Positions 41,133 through 49,712 of a DNA stretch of 64,000 nt are shown piece after piece. Location: NCBI GenBank assembly GCA_963740255.1, contig CAVUDO010000006.1:124001-188000 (forward strand), in the 5' to 3' direction. A program made the position numbers and the translations under genes. The stretch is from CAVUDO01 sp963740255 (lineage in GTDB: Bacteria > Actinomycetota > Actinomycetes > Mycobacteriales > Cryptosporangiaceae). The notes beneath the pieces are model-generated. The model saw only the letters and a list, made by a program, of their open reading frames with translations, was not told the origin of the DNA and searched no databases. Position 1 is the first letter of the stretch. Every line of letters begins with the position of its first letter.

Positions 41133-42423
41133 GTGCGCGTCGCCCACTTCTCAGACACGTACCTGCCCCGCCGGGACGGCGTCGTCACGTCGATCCGCAC
41201 GCTTGCCGCCGCGTTGGGCGAGCGGGGGCACGAGAGCGTGCTGTTCGCACCCCGCGCCACGGGCCGGGTGTCCGACCTCGCCCTGCCCATCGTGGGACTG
41301 CCGTCGCTGCCGTGCGGCGTGGCCAACCTCCGGCTCGCCGCCTGGCCCCGCAGCCGCCACGTGGCCACCGTGGCGGCTGCGGGGCCGGACGTCGTCCACG
41401 TGCACACGCCGGGGCCGGCCGGCCTGCTCGGCATCCTCGCGGCGTCGCGCCTGGGCATCCCGCTGGTGCAGACCTACCACACCGACCTGCACGCCTACCT
41501 GGACGCGTACCGGATCCCGACCCGCGCCGTGCGGATGGGACTCGCCGCCTACCGCCGCCGCCTCGGCTCGCCTCCGCGCGGCCCGCGGGCGGCTGCGGCC
41601 GGCGCTGCGCCCGGCTCTGCGGACGGCGCTGGAGGAAAGCCGCCGCACCAGCCGACGGCGCGAGCTGCTCGACGACGCCAACCGCCTGCTGCTGCACGGC
41701 ACCGACATGCTGGTCGTACCGACCGCGGTGATCCGCGACCGGATCGTGCTGCCTATGGACGAGCAGCGGATCGCCGTGGTGCCCACCGGGGTGGCCGCCC
41801 GCCCGGTGTCGGCCACCGCCGGCGCGGAGTTCCGCACCCGGTACGGCATCGGTGCGGACGAGCGGGTCGTGCTGTTCGTGGGCCGGGTCAACCGGGAGAA
41901 GAACGTCGAGCTGCTGCTGGCCGCGTTCGAACGGGTGCGCGCGCAGCATCCCGCCGCACGACTGGTGCTGGTGGGCGCGGTGTACGAGGCCGGCTGGCTC
42001 GACGGGCTGCTGGCCCGGCACGGCATGGCGGCGCACACGGTGTGCACCGGCCAGCTCAGCGGCGCCGAGGTGGCCGAGGCGTACGCGGCGGCGGATGTCT
42101 TCGCCTTCCCGTCCCGCAGCGAGACGCAGGGGCTGGTGCTCCAGGAGGCCGCGCTGGCCGCCGTCCCGGTGGTCACCGTGGACGAAGCCCTACAGGCCCA
42201 CGGCGTCCTCGCGGGCGCGGCCCTGTGGACGCCGGCCACGCCCGATGCGTTCGCGGCCGGTCTGGCGCGCCTGCTGGACGAGCCGGCCACGGCGGCCCGG
42301 ATCGCCGCCGACTGCCGTGCCGCCGCGGCCCGCCACACGCCCCGGGAGTACGCGGCCGCGATGGAGCACGTCTACCTGGCCGCGCTGCACGGCATCCACC
42401 ACCGGCTGACCCAGGCCGCCTGA
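41133..42423 (+). pseudogene. GT4 glycosyltransferase gene with one apparent frameshift
   Basis: Starts at GTG 41133 (GAGAGGG upstream) with VRVAHFSDTYLPRRDGVVTS, DVVHVHTPGPAGLLGILAAS and LVQTYHTDLHAYLDAYRIP, the acceptor half of a GT-B glycosyltransferase of the PimB/MgtA kind. Near 41550-41570 the frame changes. The adjoining frame carries the donor half: VVPTAVIRDRIVL, VLFVGRVNREKNVELLLAAF, ADVFAFPSRSETQGLVLQEA with the E-x7-E motif, then a C-terminal helix to 42423. Removing one base in the CTCGGCTCG stretch restores a single ~430-residue protein. Family members transfer mannose or glucose to lipids at the membrane. Lesion or base error, not decidable here. Confidence 0.8.
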
Positions 42424-42919
42424 CGGAGCCGGGACAGCCGGCGCTTTCCGCTACACCCGCAGGCGCAAGCGCGGCGGGCAGGCGGATGCCGGCGAGTGCG
42501 CTGGTCTGCAGGGTGGACCAGGTCAGTTCCCCGGCGTGCTCCCAGCCGAGCCCCCGGTACAGCGCCGGTGCGGTGGGGAACAGGGTGGCGATCGCCGCGC
42601 CCCGCTCGTGCGCGCCGGCGAGAACGGCCGCCAGCGCTGCCCGCGCATGCCCGCGTCCCCGGTCGGCGGGTGCCACGGCGACGAACGCGACACCGCTGGC
42701 CGGCACCAGCCGCCCACCGAACCAGTGCGCCTGGTGCCGGTCGGCCGCGGTGGCCACCAGCCGGCCGCCGTCGAAGACACCCCAGACGACCCGGCCCGGC
42801 CGGGGCGGCGGAGGTGGTTCGCCGGCCGCCGGCCGCGTGCCTTCGAAGGCGAGCCGGCCCAGTTCCCGGGCGGCGGAGTACTCGGAGTCGTCCAGCGGAC
42901 GTACGTCGACAGGCACCAT
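42173..42919 (-). CDS. Eis-like GNAT acetyltransferase, C-terminally truncated
   Basis: From ATG 42917-42919 the first ~150 residues match the N-terminal acetyltransferase part of Eis-type enzymes: YSAARELGRLAFEGTRPAAG, GVFDGGRLVATAADRHQAHW, SGVAFVAVAPADRGRGHARA (acetyl-CoA loop) and LYRGLGWEHAGELTWSTLQ. Eis proteins are ~400 residues with two more domains. Here the reading frame passes residue ~160 into Arg/Pro-rich sequence lying antisense to the glycosyltransferase gene, so the rest is lost. The remnant may be inactive, since Eis works as a hexamer that needs its C-terminus. Confidence 0.7.
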   Translation of the reverse strand: MVPVDVRPLDDSEYSAARELGRLAFEGTRPAAGEPPPPPRPGRVVWGVFDGGRLVATAADRHQAHWFGGRLVPASGVAFVAVAPADRGRGHARAALAAVLAGAHERGAAIATLFPTAPALYRGLGWEHAGELTWSTLQTSALAGIRLPAALAPAGVAESAGCPGSVRRPGSAGGGCRAARPGRRAPSRPRTPGACGGPRRHGSRRRSGPPWPARPAGAPDRPRTHRAWPASTGPRPRGRRGPVGLRPR

Positions 42920-43020
42920 GGGAGTGTGCCACCGGAGCGGGCGGCGGTCGTTTGGTTATCGCCCCGCACCGGACAAGCCGCATGGCAAGCTTCGCAGGCC
43001 GAACGTCGAGAGGAACGCCC

Positions 43021-43491
43021 GTGTTGCACGCCCGGAAGGCCAGCATCTGGAAGAACTCCTATGCGATCGCCGCGGACGGCCGTCCGCTGGCGACCTGGGA
43101 CGCGTCGCTCTGGAAGGCCGGCGGGCACTTCGACCTGGACGGGGAGCGCTACGAGGTGCGCGCCAACCTGTGGGGCAACAAGTACGGGATGGTCACCGGC
43201 GACGGCACGCGGGTCGCTTCCGCGAACCGGGTCGGCCGCAAGCACTGGACGGTCGAAGCAGGGGACCAGACGTACGGGTTCCAGCGCGCCTCGATCTGGC
43301 GGTACGAGGAGCGGCTGTTGGTCGCCGGCCAGGCGGTCGGCTCGGTCAAGCGGAGGAGCATATGGCGCAGCGACGCCGTGGCCGACCTTCCGCTCCTGCC
43401 GGTGCCTGTCCAGGTGTTCGTCCTCGCCGTGGTGCTGGACATGTGGGACTGGTCCGACGCCTCCGCCGGCGCGGCGGCCGTGTCCAGCTGA
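43021..43491 (+). CDS. LURP-one/tubby-like small protein, unknown function
   Basis: 156 residues from GTG 43021, with GAGAGGAAC upstream. Beta-rich and regular: SIWKNSYAIAADGRPLATWD, SLWKAGGHFDLDGERYEVRA, GRKHWTVEAGDQTYGFQRAS, then a hydrophobic C-terminal stretch (PVPVQVFVLAVVLDMWD). The repeated strand-turn units with Trp and the C-terminal helix recall LURP-one/scramblase-type barrels. Function unknown, perhaps at the membrane. Confidence 0.7.
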   Translation: MLHARKASIWKNSYAIAADGRPLATWDASLWKAGGHFDLDGERYEVRANLWGNKYGMVTGDGTRVASANRVGRKHWTVEAGDQTYGFQRASIWRYEERLLVAGQAVGSVKRRSIWRSDAVADLPLLPVPVQVFVLAVVLDMWDWSDASAGAAAVSS

Positions 43492-43533
43492 GACCGCGCC
43501 CCCCGCTCGGCCGGGCGGCGTGCCGGCAAGCCG

Positions 43534-44034
43534 CTACGGCTGCGGGGCCGACAGCCGGGGGAAGTCCTCCGCGACGAAACGGCGGAGCGCGGCGTTGTCG
43601 TCGTCGGTGAGGGCGCGCCGGGGAACCACCATCACCTGGCTCGGCCCGAGCCGGAACAGCCACGAGTGCGGGGACTCCTCGATGGTCTCCACGCGCGTCC
43701 AGTCCGCGTGTGTGTCGGCCCCCTCCACGGTGGCGTGATAGCCCTCGTCGGTCAGCCGGAGGGCCCGTTCCTCGACGAGCTGGGGAGACCGCGCCACGAT
43801 CCGGCCGGTGAACCACCTGCTGGCCAGCAGCGGACCCATCGACATGAGCAACAGGCCCGAGAGCACCAGGCCGACGAGGAACGGGGGTTCGGAGCCGGCC
43901 CACCACATCAGCGCCGCGACGGCCAGCAACGCCAGCCCGAACAGGGTGAACGTCCGGATCCGCCGCCGGAGCGCACGCCGGATCCCGTCGGACACTTCGT
44001 CGACGGTCAACGCGAAGGTGGTCTCGATGTCCAT
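43534..44034 (-). CDS. YcxB-like membrane protein
   Basis: 166 residues from ATG 44032-44034 (CAGGAGAAG upstream). Two adjacent membrane segments, TLFGLALLAVAALMWWAG and FLVGLVLSGLLLMSMGPLLA, near residues 30-75, then a soluble C-terminal domain with LRLTDEGYHATVEGADTHAD, WTRVETIEESPHSWLFRLGP and VVPRRALTDDDNAALRRFVA. That order is the YcxB-like pattern. No function is established for the family. Confidence 0.82.
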   Translation of the reverse strand: MDIETTFALTVDEVSDGIRRALRRRIRTFTLFGLALLAVAALMWWAGSEPPFLVGLVLSGLLLMSMGPLLASRWFTGRIVARSPQLVEERALRLTDEGYHATVEGADTHADWTRVETIEESPHSWLFRLGPSQVMVVPRRALTDDDNAALRRFVAEDFPRLSAPQP

Positions 44035-44303
44035 GACTTCTCCTGGGAACGCTTTCCGCTCACGCGCCGCGCCGGTAGCGCGATTTCGCACCCGCGCTGG
44101 ACGCCGCGACTCACACGCCGCGCCGGGCGGCGCGACTCCAGAGAGTGGACCATGAGCCGTTGCCGAGCCAGCCGGTGGGCACGTGCAGACCGTGCGACGC
44201 CACCAGCGCGGAGAACGCGTCGCGGGACGCCCCCAGCTCCTCGGCGTCCGGCCAGGCCCGCTCCCACGGTCCGGTCCTCCGTCCGGCAGTCACAGCCAGC
44301 CGG

Positions 44304-44813
44304 TCAGCGGTGGGCTGGGTGGCGGGGCGGCCCCGGCTCGGCCGCGCCGAGCTCGTCGGGAGCGAGCACGGCCACACCGTCGGCATCCGAGAGCAGCACC
44401 GATGTCGCGTGCAGCCAGAGCAGGCTCGCGCCACGGCCGACATCGAGCAGCCGCGGCGTGGGCCGCTCCGCGGCGAGCCACCGCGCCGTGTGCGCGGCCT
44501 GGTCGGGGCTCAGCGGCCGGAGCCACCCGGTGATCCACAACCGGCCCGGGGCTGGTAGCCGCGACCCCCGCGGCCGCGTGCCGGCGAGTTCGAGCAGGGC
44601 CGCCGCCTCGCCCCGCGGGGTCATCTCGACCGCCGCGTGCAGTGGGTGGTCGTCGGCCAGCAGCATGGCGGTCGAGCCGTCGGCCCGCATGTGGTGCACC
44701 TCGGGGCTGACCCGGTGCGCCAGGGTGGCGGCAACGACTGCCACGTGACCGCCCCCGGCCAGGAGCGTGCGGGCCCGGCTGGCGGCCGAAGGCACTGACG
44801 GTCGGCTGTCCAC
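44304..44813 (-). CDS. Iron-regulated HugZ/DUF2470-like protein
   Basis: 169 residues from ATG 44811-44813. The pattern AASRARTLLAGGGHVAVVAA, RADGSTAMLLADDHPLHAAV, RLWITGWLRPLSPDQAAH and ASLLWLHATSVLLSDADGVA resembles the split-barrel haem-utilisation/HugZ-like proteins common in actinomycete iron operons. A near-perfect iron box lies 18 bp upstream. The stop comes soon after GAAEPGPP, while a neighbouring frame stays open to ~44111 with VTAGRRTGPWERAWPDAEEL and SALVASHGLHVPTGWL, so another one-base frameshift may have cut the protein short. Confidence 0.7.
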   Translation of the reverse strand: MDSRPSVPSAASRARTLLAGGGHVAVVAATLAHRVSPEVHHMRADGSTAMLLADDHPLHAAVEMTPRGEAAALLELAGTRPRGSRLPAPGRLWITGWLRPLSPDQAAHTARWLAAERPTPRLLDVGRGASLLWLHATSVLLSDADGVAVLAPDELGAAEPGPPRHPAHR

Positions 44814-44830
44814 GGCGACCTCCTCGGGAA

Positions 44831-44852
44831 AAGGTTAGGCTATCCTAACCTT
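44831..44852. promoter_or_regulatory. DtxR/IdeR-type iron box
   Basis: AAGGTTAG-GCTATC-CTAACCTT, perfect 8-bp arms, very close to the known DtxR/IdeR consensus TTAGGTTAGGCTAACCTAA. It lies 18 bp upstream of the HugZ-like start, so the gene should be repressed when iron is plentiful. Confidence 0.88.
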
Positions 44853-44899
44853 CTCGACCAGAGCGTGGTGCGCCGGAGTCTCCCGACTCTGTTGTTCGC

Positions 44900-45856
44900 C
44901 TACCCCTCGTTGCGACGGGCCCTGGCTCGTCGTTTGCCCTCGTGCATCGCCTGCACCCGGGCGACGGGAATCGCCCGACCCTCCTCGATCAGGTCGTCGT
45001 CCAGCCGCTGCGGTTCGGGCATCTGGTCGGCCCACGGATCGCGGTCGGCGATCAGCCGGGCCGCGGTGCGCACGGTGAAGTCGGCCGGCGTCACCTGATC
45101 GAGCTCGTCCCAGGGCAGCGGGAACGACACCGGCGTACCCTGCCTGATGCGCGGGCTGTACGCCGCCACGACCGTCGCCCCGCCGGCCCGGGTGGAGTCG
45201 AGGAACACCTTGCCGCCGCGGTCCTCCCGCATGAACGCGGTGGTGGCGAGGGCGGAGTCCAGGCGCTCGGCCCGTGCGGCGATCGCCCGGGTCGCCGCGG
45301 CCACCTCCTCGATCGTCGCCTGCGCGTCGACGGGCACGAACACATGGACGCCCTTCGCCCCGCTGGTCTTGACGGCGCCGGTGAGGCCGGCGTCGGCCAG
45401 CGCCTGGCGCACGAGTTGGGCGGCACGGACGGCCAGCGCGAACGCGTCGGCGACCGGCGGGTCGAGGTCGAGCACGAGGTGGGTGGGCCGGTCCTGGTCG
45501 ACGGGGACCAGGGTCGGGTGGTACTCCACGGCACGCTGGTTGGCGAACCACAGCAGCGTGCGGCGGTCGTTGCACAACGCGTAGGACACCTCGCGCTTGG
45601 ACGCCTCCGCCCACAGCGGCACGGTCTGCACCCACGGCGGGACGTACTGGGGCACGTTCTTCTGCATGAACGGTGCCTGGCCGCGCAGCACCCGCACCAC
45701 CGAGAGCGGCCGGTCGCGCAACACCGGGACGATCCGGTCGCGGGCCGCGTCGAGGTAGTCCACCAGGTCCCGCTTGGTCGCGCCCGCCCCCTCGAACAGT
45801 GGCTGGTCGAGGTTGGTCAGCGACACCCCGTCCCGCGTCTCCTCCACGCCGCCCAT
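44900..45856 (-). CDS. ligD: LigD-type polymerase/primase domain protein (NHEJ)
   Basis: 318 residues from ATG 45854-45856. It is the stand-alone PolDom of LigD: VSLTNLDQPLFEGAGATKRD, FMQKNVPQYVPPWVQTV, HLVLDLDPPVADAFALAV with the metal-binding Asp pair, KTSGAKGVHVFVPVDAQATI, then VFLDSTRAGGATVVAAYSPR and PVSFPLPWDELDQV. It adds nucleotides, often ribonucleotides, at broken DNA ends during non-homologous end joining. No Ku or ligase gene is adjacent; in actinobacteria they often lie elsewhere. Confidence 0.93.
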   Translation of the reverse strand: MGGVEETRDGVSLTNLDQPLFEGAGATKRDLVDYLDAARDRIVPVLRDRPLSVVRVLRGQAPFMQKNVPQYVPPWVQTVPLWAEASKREVSYALCNDRRTLLWFANQRAVEYHPTLVPVDQDRPTHLVLDLDPPVADAFALAVRAAQLVRQALADAGLTGAVKTSGAKGVHVFVPVDAQATIEEVAAATRAIAARAERLDSALATTAFMREDRGGKVFLDSTRAGGATVVAAYSPRIRQGTPVSFPLPWDELDQVTPADFTVRTAARLIADRDPWADQMPEPQRLDDDLIEEGRAIPVARVQAMHEGKRRARARRNEG

Positions 45857-45987
45857 CCGATCACCTTCCCACGGGGCGTGACGATGGCACGAGGTGAGCA
45901 TTTCGTGAGCAGTCAGGACGCTCAGCGGAAACCGATGCGCGTCATCGGTCCCATCGACTGGTGTATGCGCAGGTCAGAGGGATTGAG

Positions 45988-46076
45988 CGGAGGGCGTGGG
46001 ATTCGAACCCACGAGAACGGTTCCCCGTCCTAACGGTTTTCAAGACCGTCGCCATCGGCCACTAGGCGAGCCCTCC
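45988..46076 (-). tRNA. tRNA-Ser (anticodon TGA)
   Basis: On the minus strand the RNA starts GGAGGGC (46070-46076) and ends GCCCTCC plus discriminator G. The anticodon stem-loop reads ACGGTCTTGAAAACCGT (anticodon TGA), there is a long variable arm as expected for tRNA-Ser, and the T arm is GTGGGTTCGAATCCCAC. About 89 nt; CCA is not encoded. Confidence 0.97.
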
Positions 46077-46366
46077 TGGTCCGCGGACACGGTGCGGTCC
46101 TCACCGGCCTGGGTGCGGAGCCCCGCTGCTCGCGGTGGCCCGGGCGCACCCGAGCCGCAAACCAGTCTGGCACAGCGTTCCCCGGCCGGTCTGCGGCCGC
46201 TGCCGCGCGGCCCGAGCAAGAAGACCGGGCGCGCCGAAGCGGCGGCGGCGCCCGGATTCCCCGGGCTGAGGTCCGGCAGCGCGTTCCACCCGCTCGCGCC
46301 GGCCGGCACCGGGCGTGCCAGCGAGAACATCGGGTACTCATGAGGCAACCTCCGGAAGGGATTCCT

Positions 46367-46675
46367 GTGGCTGACACCGTTGTCATCACCGATGCCGCCG
46401 GCCGAGAGCGCTTCGAGGCGCACGTCGGTGGTCGACTCGCCGGCTTCGCGGCCTATCGGCGCACCGCCGACCAGGTGATCTACCCGCATGTCGAGGTCGA
46501 CCCGGCCCGCCGCGGCCAGGGGATCGCCGGCGAGCTCACCCGCGTCGCCCTCGACGACGCGCGTGCCCGCGGCTTGGCGGTGGTCCCGGCCTGCCCGTTC
46601 GTCGCCGCATGGATGACCAACCACCCCGAGTACGCCGACCTCGACGCGTCCGTGCGGAGCCGCGCGGACGACTGA
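46367..46675 (+). CDS. Small GNAT-type acetyltransferase (YjdJ/Gtn-like)
   Basis: 102 residues from GTG 46367, chosen because GGAAGGGA lies 5-6 nt upstream (ATG 46340 is also open). The short N-acetyltransferase fold is clear: RERFEAHVGGRLAGFAAYRR, VIYPHVEVDPARRGQGIAGE (acetyl-CoA loop R-x-G-Q-G), LTRVALDDARARGLAVVPAC and PFVAAWMTNHPEYADL. Family members of this size are widespread, with unknown substrates. Stands alone. Confidence 0.88.
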   Translation: MADTVVITDAAGRERFEAHVGGRLAGFAAYRRTADQVIYPHVEVDPARRGQGIAGELTRVALDDARARGLAVVPACPFVAAWMTNHPEYADLDASVRSRADD

Positions 46676-46758
46676 CGCCCCGACAGCTCAAAGGGCACGT
46701 CCGGCCGCGGTCAGAGGCCGCGCCACCCAACGTCGCTTCCCGCCGACCGGCCAGGAGG

Positions 46759-47406
46759 TCACCGCCGGTGCCAGCGCACCTGCCACGGGATGCGGATCTC
46801 CAACCGGCCGAGCCGGAACGCCTTCGGATGGACGATCTTCACGCTGCCCACCCGGTGCTCGCCGCTCACCCGGAACCGCACGCCGCCCGGCGCCGCCACC
46901 CCCGGCACCCGGTTCTTCAGGCTGCCCAGGCTCACCTGCAGCCCGTCGACGTCCACCGACGAACCGGACGGCACGACGATCGTCATGTCGCCCACGCCGG
47001 TGTTGAGGACGACCTCCAGCTCGCGGTCGGAGATCACCGCCTCGGAGTAGTCGAGTATCGAGCTGCCCATCGCCTGGGTGACCAGCACCCGCCGGGGAGC
47101 GATCCACGCCCCGCGCCGGACCAGGCCGCCGCCCATCTGCCGCAACTCCACGGACTCGGCCCGCGGCACCGGCGCGGACCCGGTGGGCAGCGCCAGGTCA
47201 CGGTCGGGCTGGTCGGCGAGGAGAGGCTCCAGCTCGGCATACGTGCGGGCGGCGTAGACCGCGGCCAGCCGTTCGTCCAGCTCGGACAGTGTGAGGCGGC
47301 CGGCCCCCGCGGCCTCGTGCAGAGCACTGGCGACGCGCTCGCGGTCGGCGTCGGACGCACGCAGATTCCTGCGGTCGACAGGCTCGGGCGGGACGTCGAC
47401 CGTCAT
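46759..47406 (-). CDS. DUF1707 domain protein with LiaF-like C-terminus
   Basis: 215 residues from ATG 47404-47406, in an ATGA overlap with the GDSL gene before it. N-terminal DUF1707: NLRASDADRERVASALHEAA, GRLTLSELDERLAAVYAART. The C-terminal part is a regular beta solenoid-like domain (SSILDYSEAVISDRELEVVL, TGVGDMTIVVPSGSSVDVDG) similar to the cell-wall-stress LiaF/DUF2154 type. No membrane segment. A role in envelope stress is inferred from the family. Confidence 0.88.
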   Translation of the reverse strand: MTVDVPPEPVDRRNLRASDADRERVASALHEAAGAGRLTLSELDERLAAVYAARTYAELEPLLADQPDRDLALPTGSAPVPRAESVELRQMGGGLVRRGAWIAPRRVLVTQAMGSSILDYSEAVISDRELEVVLNTGVGDMTIVVPSGSSVDVDGLQVSLGSLKNRVPGVAAPGGVRFRVSGEHRVGSVKIVHPKAFRLGRLEIRIPWQVRWHRR

Positions 47407-48191
47407 TGCCGTGCGGACTCCTGTGCCGTGCGCAGGGGTGCCAGCGTCGGGCGCTTGGCCGCCACGGTGTCGCCGGTCGAACGCCCGACCAGGCGCCGGC
47501 CGAGCCATGGGGCGAGGTGGGTGCGCGCCCAGGCCAGGTCGTCCCGCCGGGACGCCACCCAGCCACCGGGCAGGCCGGGGTGCGGTGCCGGCCGCCAGTC
47601 GGAGTCGACGCCGAGCGCGGTGAGCACCCGGGCCGCCACCACGCGGTGCCCCGCGGTGCTCAGGTGCAACCGGTCGGCGCTCCACAGCGCGGGATTGGCG
47701 AACGCGTCGTCGTCCCAGAGGTCGATCAGGGTGGCGCCCCGCTCGGCGGCGACCCGACGGGCGACGTCCATCAGCAAGGCGATCCGGGGCAGCAGGTAGC
47801 GGCGGCCGGGCAGCTTGCCGGTGAAATCGGCCGGGGTGAACAGCAGGACGGCCGCTCCGGTGGCCACCAGCTTCGCGACGGTGTTGTCGTAGGCGGCCGC
47901 GAGGGCGTCCGCGTCGAAGCGGCGCCGCAGCGCGTCGTTGCCGCCGGCGGCGAAGCTGACCAGGGCCGGACGCATCGCCAGCGCCACCGGCACCTGGGCG
48001 TCGATCACCGGCTGGAGGCATCGTCCGCGGACGGCCAGGTTGGCGTACCGGAACTCCGCCACGTCGGCGGCCAGCCGCTCGGCGACCAGGTCGGCCCAGC
48101 CGCGGTAGCTGCCGTCGCCCGTCGGGTCGTCCATGCCCTCGGTGAAGCTGTCGCCGATGGCGATGAAGCTGTCCCAGCGTCCCGCGGCCAC
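47403..48191 (-). CDS. SGNH/GDSL hydrolase
   Basis: 262 residues from GTG 48189-48191, supported by GAAGGAGGAG 5 nt upstream. Block I is WDSFIAIGDSFTEGMDDPTG with the catalytic Ser, block III VSFAAGGNDALRRRFD (Gly, Asn), and block V LWSADRLHLSTAGHRVVAAR with the Asp and His of the triad. There is no signal peptide, so it is probably cytoplasmic. These enzymes hydrolyse esters of lipids or sugars. It is followed without a gap by the DUF1707 gene. Confidence 0.92.
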   Translation of the reverse strand: MAAGRWDSFIAIGDSFTEGMDDPTGDGSYRGWADLVAERLAADVAEFRYANLAVRGRCLQPVIDAQVPVALAMRPALVSFAAGGNDALRRRFDADALAAAYDNTVAKLVATGAAVLLFTPADFTGKLPGRRYLLPRIALLMDVARRVAAERGATLIDLWDDDAFANPALWSADRLHLSTAGHRVVAARVLTALGVDSDWRPAPHPGLPGGWVASRRDDLAWARTHLAPWLGRRLVGRSTGDTVAAKRPTLAPLRTAQESARQ

Positions 48192-48334
48192 TGCTGCTCC
48201 TCCTTCGGAGGCTTCCGAGGCCGGCACCGTGTGCGGCGGCCTGCTGGCATCCTTCCATTGTGCGCAAACCGCCGCGGTCACGGGGAGATGAACAACCCGC
48301 GCGTCCGGCGCGACGCCGGTAGGCCGCCCGCGGA

Positions 48335-49354
48335 TCAGCGGGCCGCGGGCAGCGGCCGGCCGCCGTCCACCCACGCGGTCACCGTGGACAACGACAGCAG
48401 CACGACGACCGCGGAGAAGCCCGCCAGCGCCATCGCGCCGCCGACGGTGCCGGCGACGAAGAGGGCCACCAGGTGGGGGTGGTCGGCGCCGGGCGAGGTG
48501 GTGGCGGAGGCTACCGCCAGGTACCCGGCCGGTGCCGCTGCCGCGAGCGGAACGATGGCGACCAGCAGCGTCGTGCGCCGGGCCCAGCGCTTCCTCCACA
48601 GGGTGACGACGACGAACGCCACGGCCGTCACCGCGAACGCCGTGACCACCAGCAGGCACAAGAAGGCGAACACCCAGATGATCGCGACCAGGCCCTCATA
48701 GCCGACGTCGGCGGGGAGGACGATCGTCGCTGTCATGTATGCCAGCGCGGCGAGGGCGCAGCCCACGGTTCCCACCACCGCCGCGGCGGTCGCCCCGGCG
48801 AGGGCGCGGGGCCGCCGGTCCGAACCCGGTGCGTCCGGAGCGCGGCTGAGCGCGTACCGGCGTGCGTCCGGCAGCGCGAGCAGCACGCTCGCCATCAGCA
48901 GGGCGATCAGGACCACCACGCAGCCCACCACCTGGAGCGTGGACGCGACCGAAGGGGCGTCGCCGGCGGATTTCGTGAGCGTCACGTAGTCGACGGGTTC
49001 CGGGGAGATCACGATCACCACGTTGAGGGGCACGACGGAATAGGCGGCGGCGACCCATGCCAGCCCCCGGCCCGCCCCGCGGCCGGCGGCCACCAGCAGC
49101 GCGGCGACCACCACCAGGACGACGACCGGCGCCATGCCCACGATCGTCACGTCGAGGTCGCCGTGGCCGACACCCTGTGCCCGGAGGTCCGCGACCTGCC
49201 ACGCCGTCCCGGCGAGGGTGCCGACTCCGCCGAGCGCCGCCATGCCCAGCGCCGCGAGCGCCGCCCACACCACCGACGGTCGTCGCGGGCGCACGGACCC
49301 GGGTGGCTCTGGAGCTGTCTCGGGAGCCGTCGGGTCTTCCGCGGGTGGCTGCAT
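48335..49354 (-). CDS. Multi-pass membrane protein, unknown function
   Basis: 339 residues from ATG 49352-49354; in-frame TTG/GTG starts up to 49381 exist. After a Pro/Glu-rich start there are about eight hydrophobic segments (for example AALAALGMAALGGVGTLAGT, VVVLVVVAALLVAAG, VVGCVVVLIALLMASVLLAL, FAFLCLLVVTAFAVTAVAFV). A basic segment separates two halves. The end, GFSAVVVLLSLSTVTAWVDG, closely resembles the end of the protein at 50165-51763, so the two are paralogues. No known family or function. Confidence 0.8.
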   Translation of the reverse strand: MQPPAEDPTAPETAPEPPGSVRPRRPSVVWAALAALGMAALGGVGTLAGTAWQVADLRAQGVGHGDLDVTIVGMAPVVVLVVVAALLVAAGRGAGRGLAWVAAAYSVVPLNVVIVISPEPVDYVTLTKSAGDAPSVASTLQVVGCVVVLIALLMASVLLALPDARRYALSRAPDAPGSDRRPRALAGATAAAVVGTVGCALAALAYMTATIVLPADVGYEGLVAIIWVFAFLCLLVVTAFAVTAVAFVVVTLWRKRWARRTTLLVAIVPLAAAAPAGYLAVASATTSPGADHPHLVALFVAGTVGGAMALAGFSAVVVLLSLSTVTAWVDGGRPLPAAR

Positions 49355-49712
49355 GTCCCCGGATGGTGCCACCCTGGGCAAGTTCCTTCGCAGACGACCT
49401 GCCCGCGACGGTGAATGCGGGCACCGGGGGCGTCGGGCAACCGGCGCGTGTGCACGGAAAGGCGCCGTAGGAGACGGCTGTGCCCAGGCGAAAGGGTTCT
49501 CTTGGAACCCGCGTCGCCGCCCGCCGGCGAATTGGCGTGATCGTTAGCCGCACCCATCGTCACAAAACCACACAGCGTTAACCCAGCACAACAGGATCAA
49601 ACGTCATAACACGGACCTGCGGGGCCACCACGTCCGTCCGACTGGATCGTTGTGCAGGCGGGACCAGCGTTCCCACCGAGCCGGCGGTGGGCCTGAGGGG
49701 GAGAGGCAACCC
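49355..49712. other. Intergenic region with AT-richer stretch
   Basis: About 360 bp between divergent genes. Positions ~49535-49620 are distinctly less GC-rich (CACAAAACCACACAGCGTTAA and GTCATAACAC) and probably hold the promoter of the gene at 49713. No further feature is visible. Confidence 0.4.
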
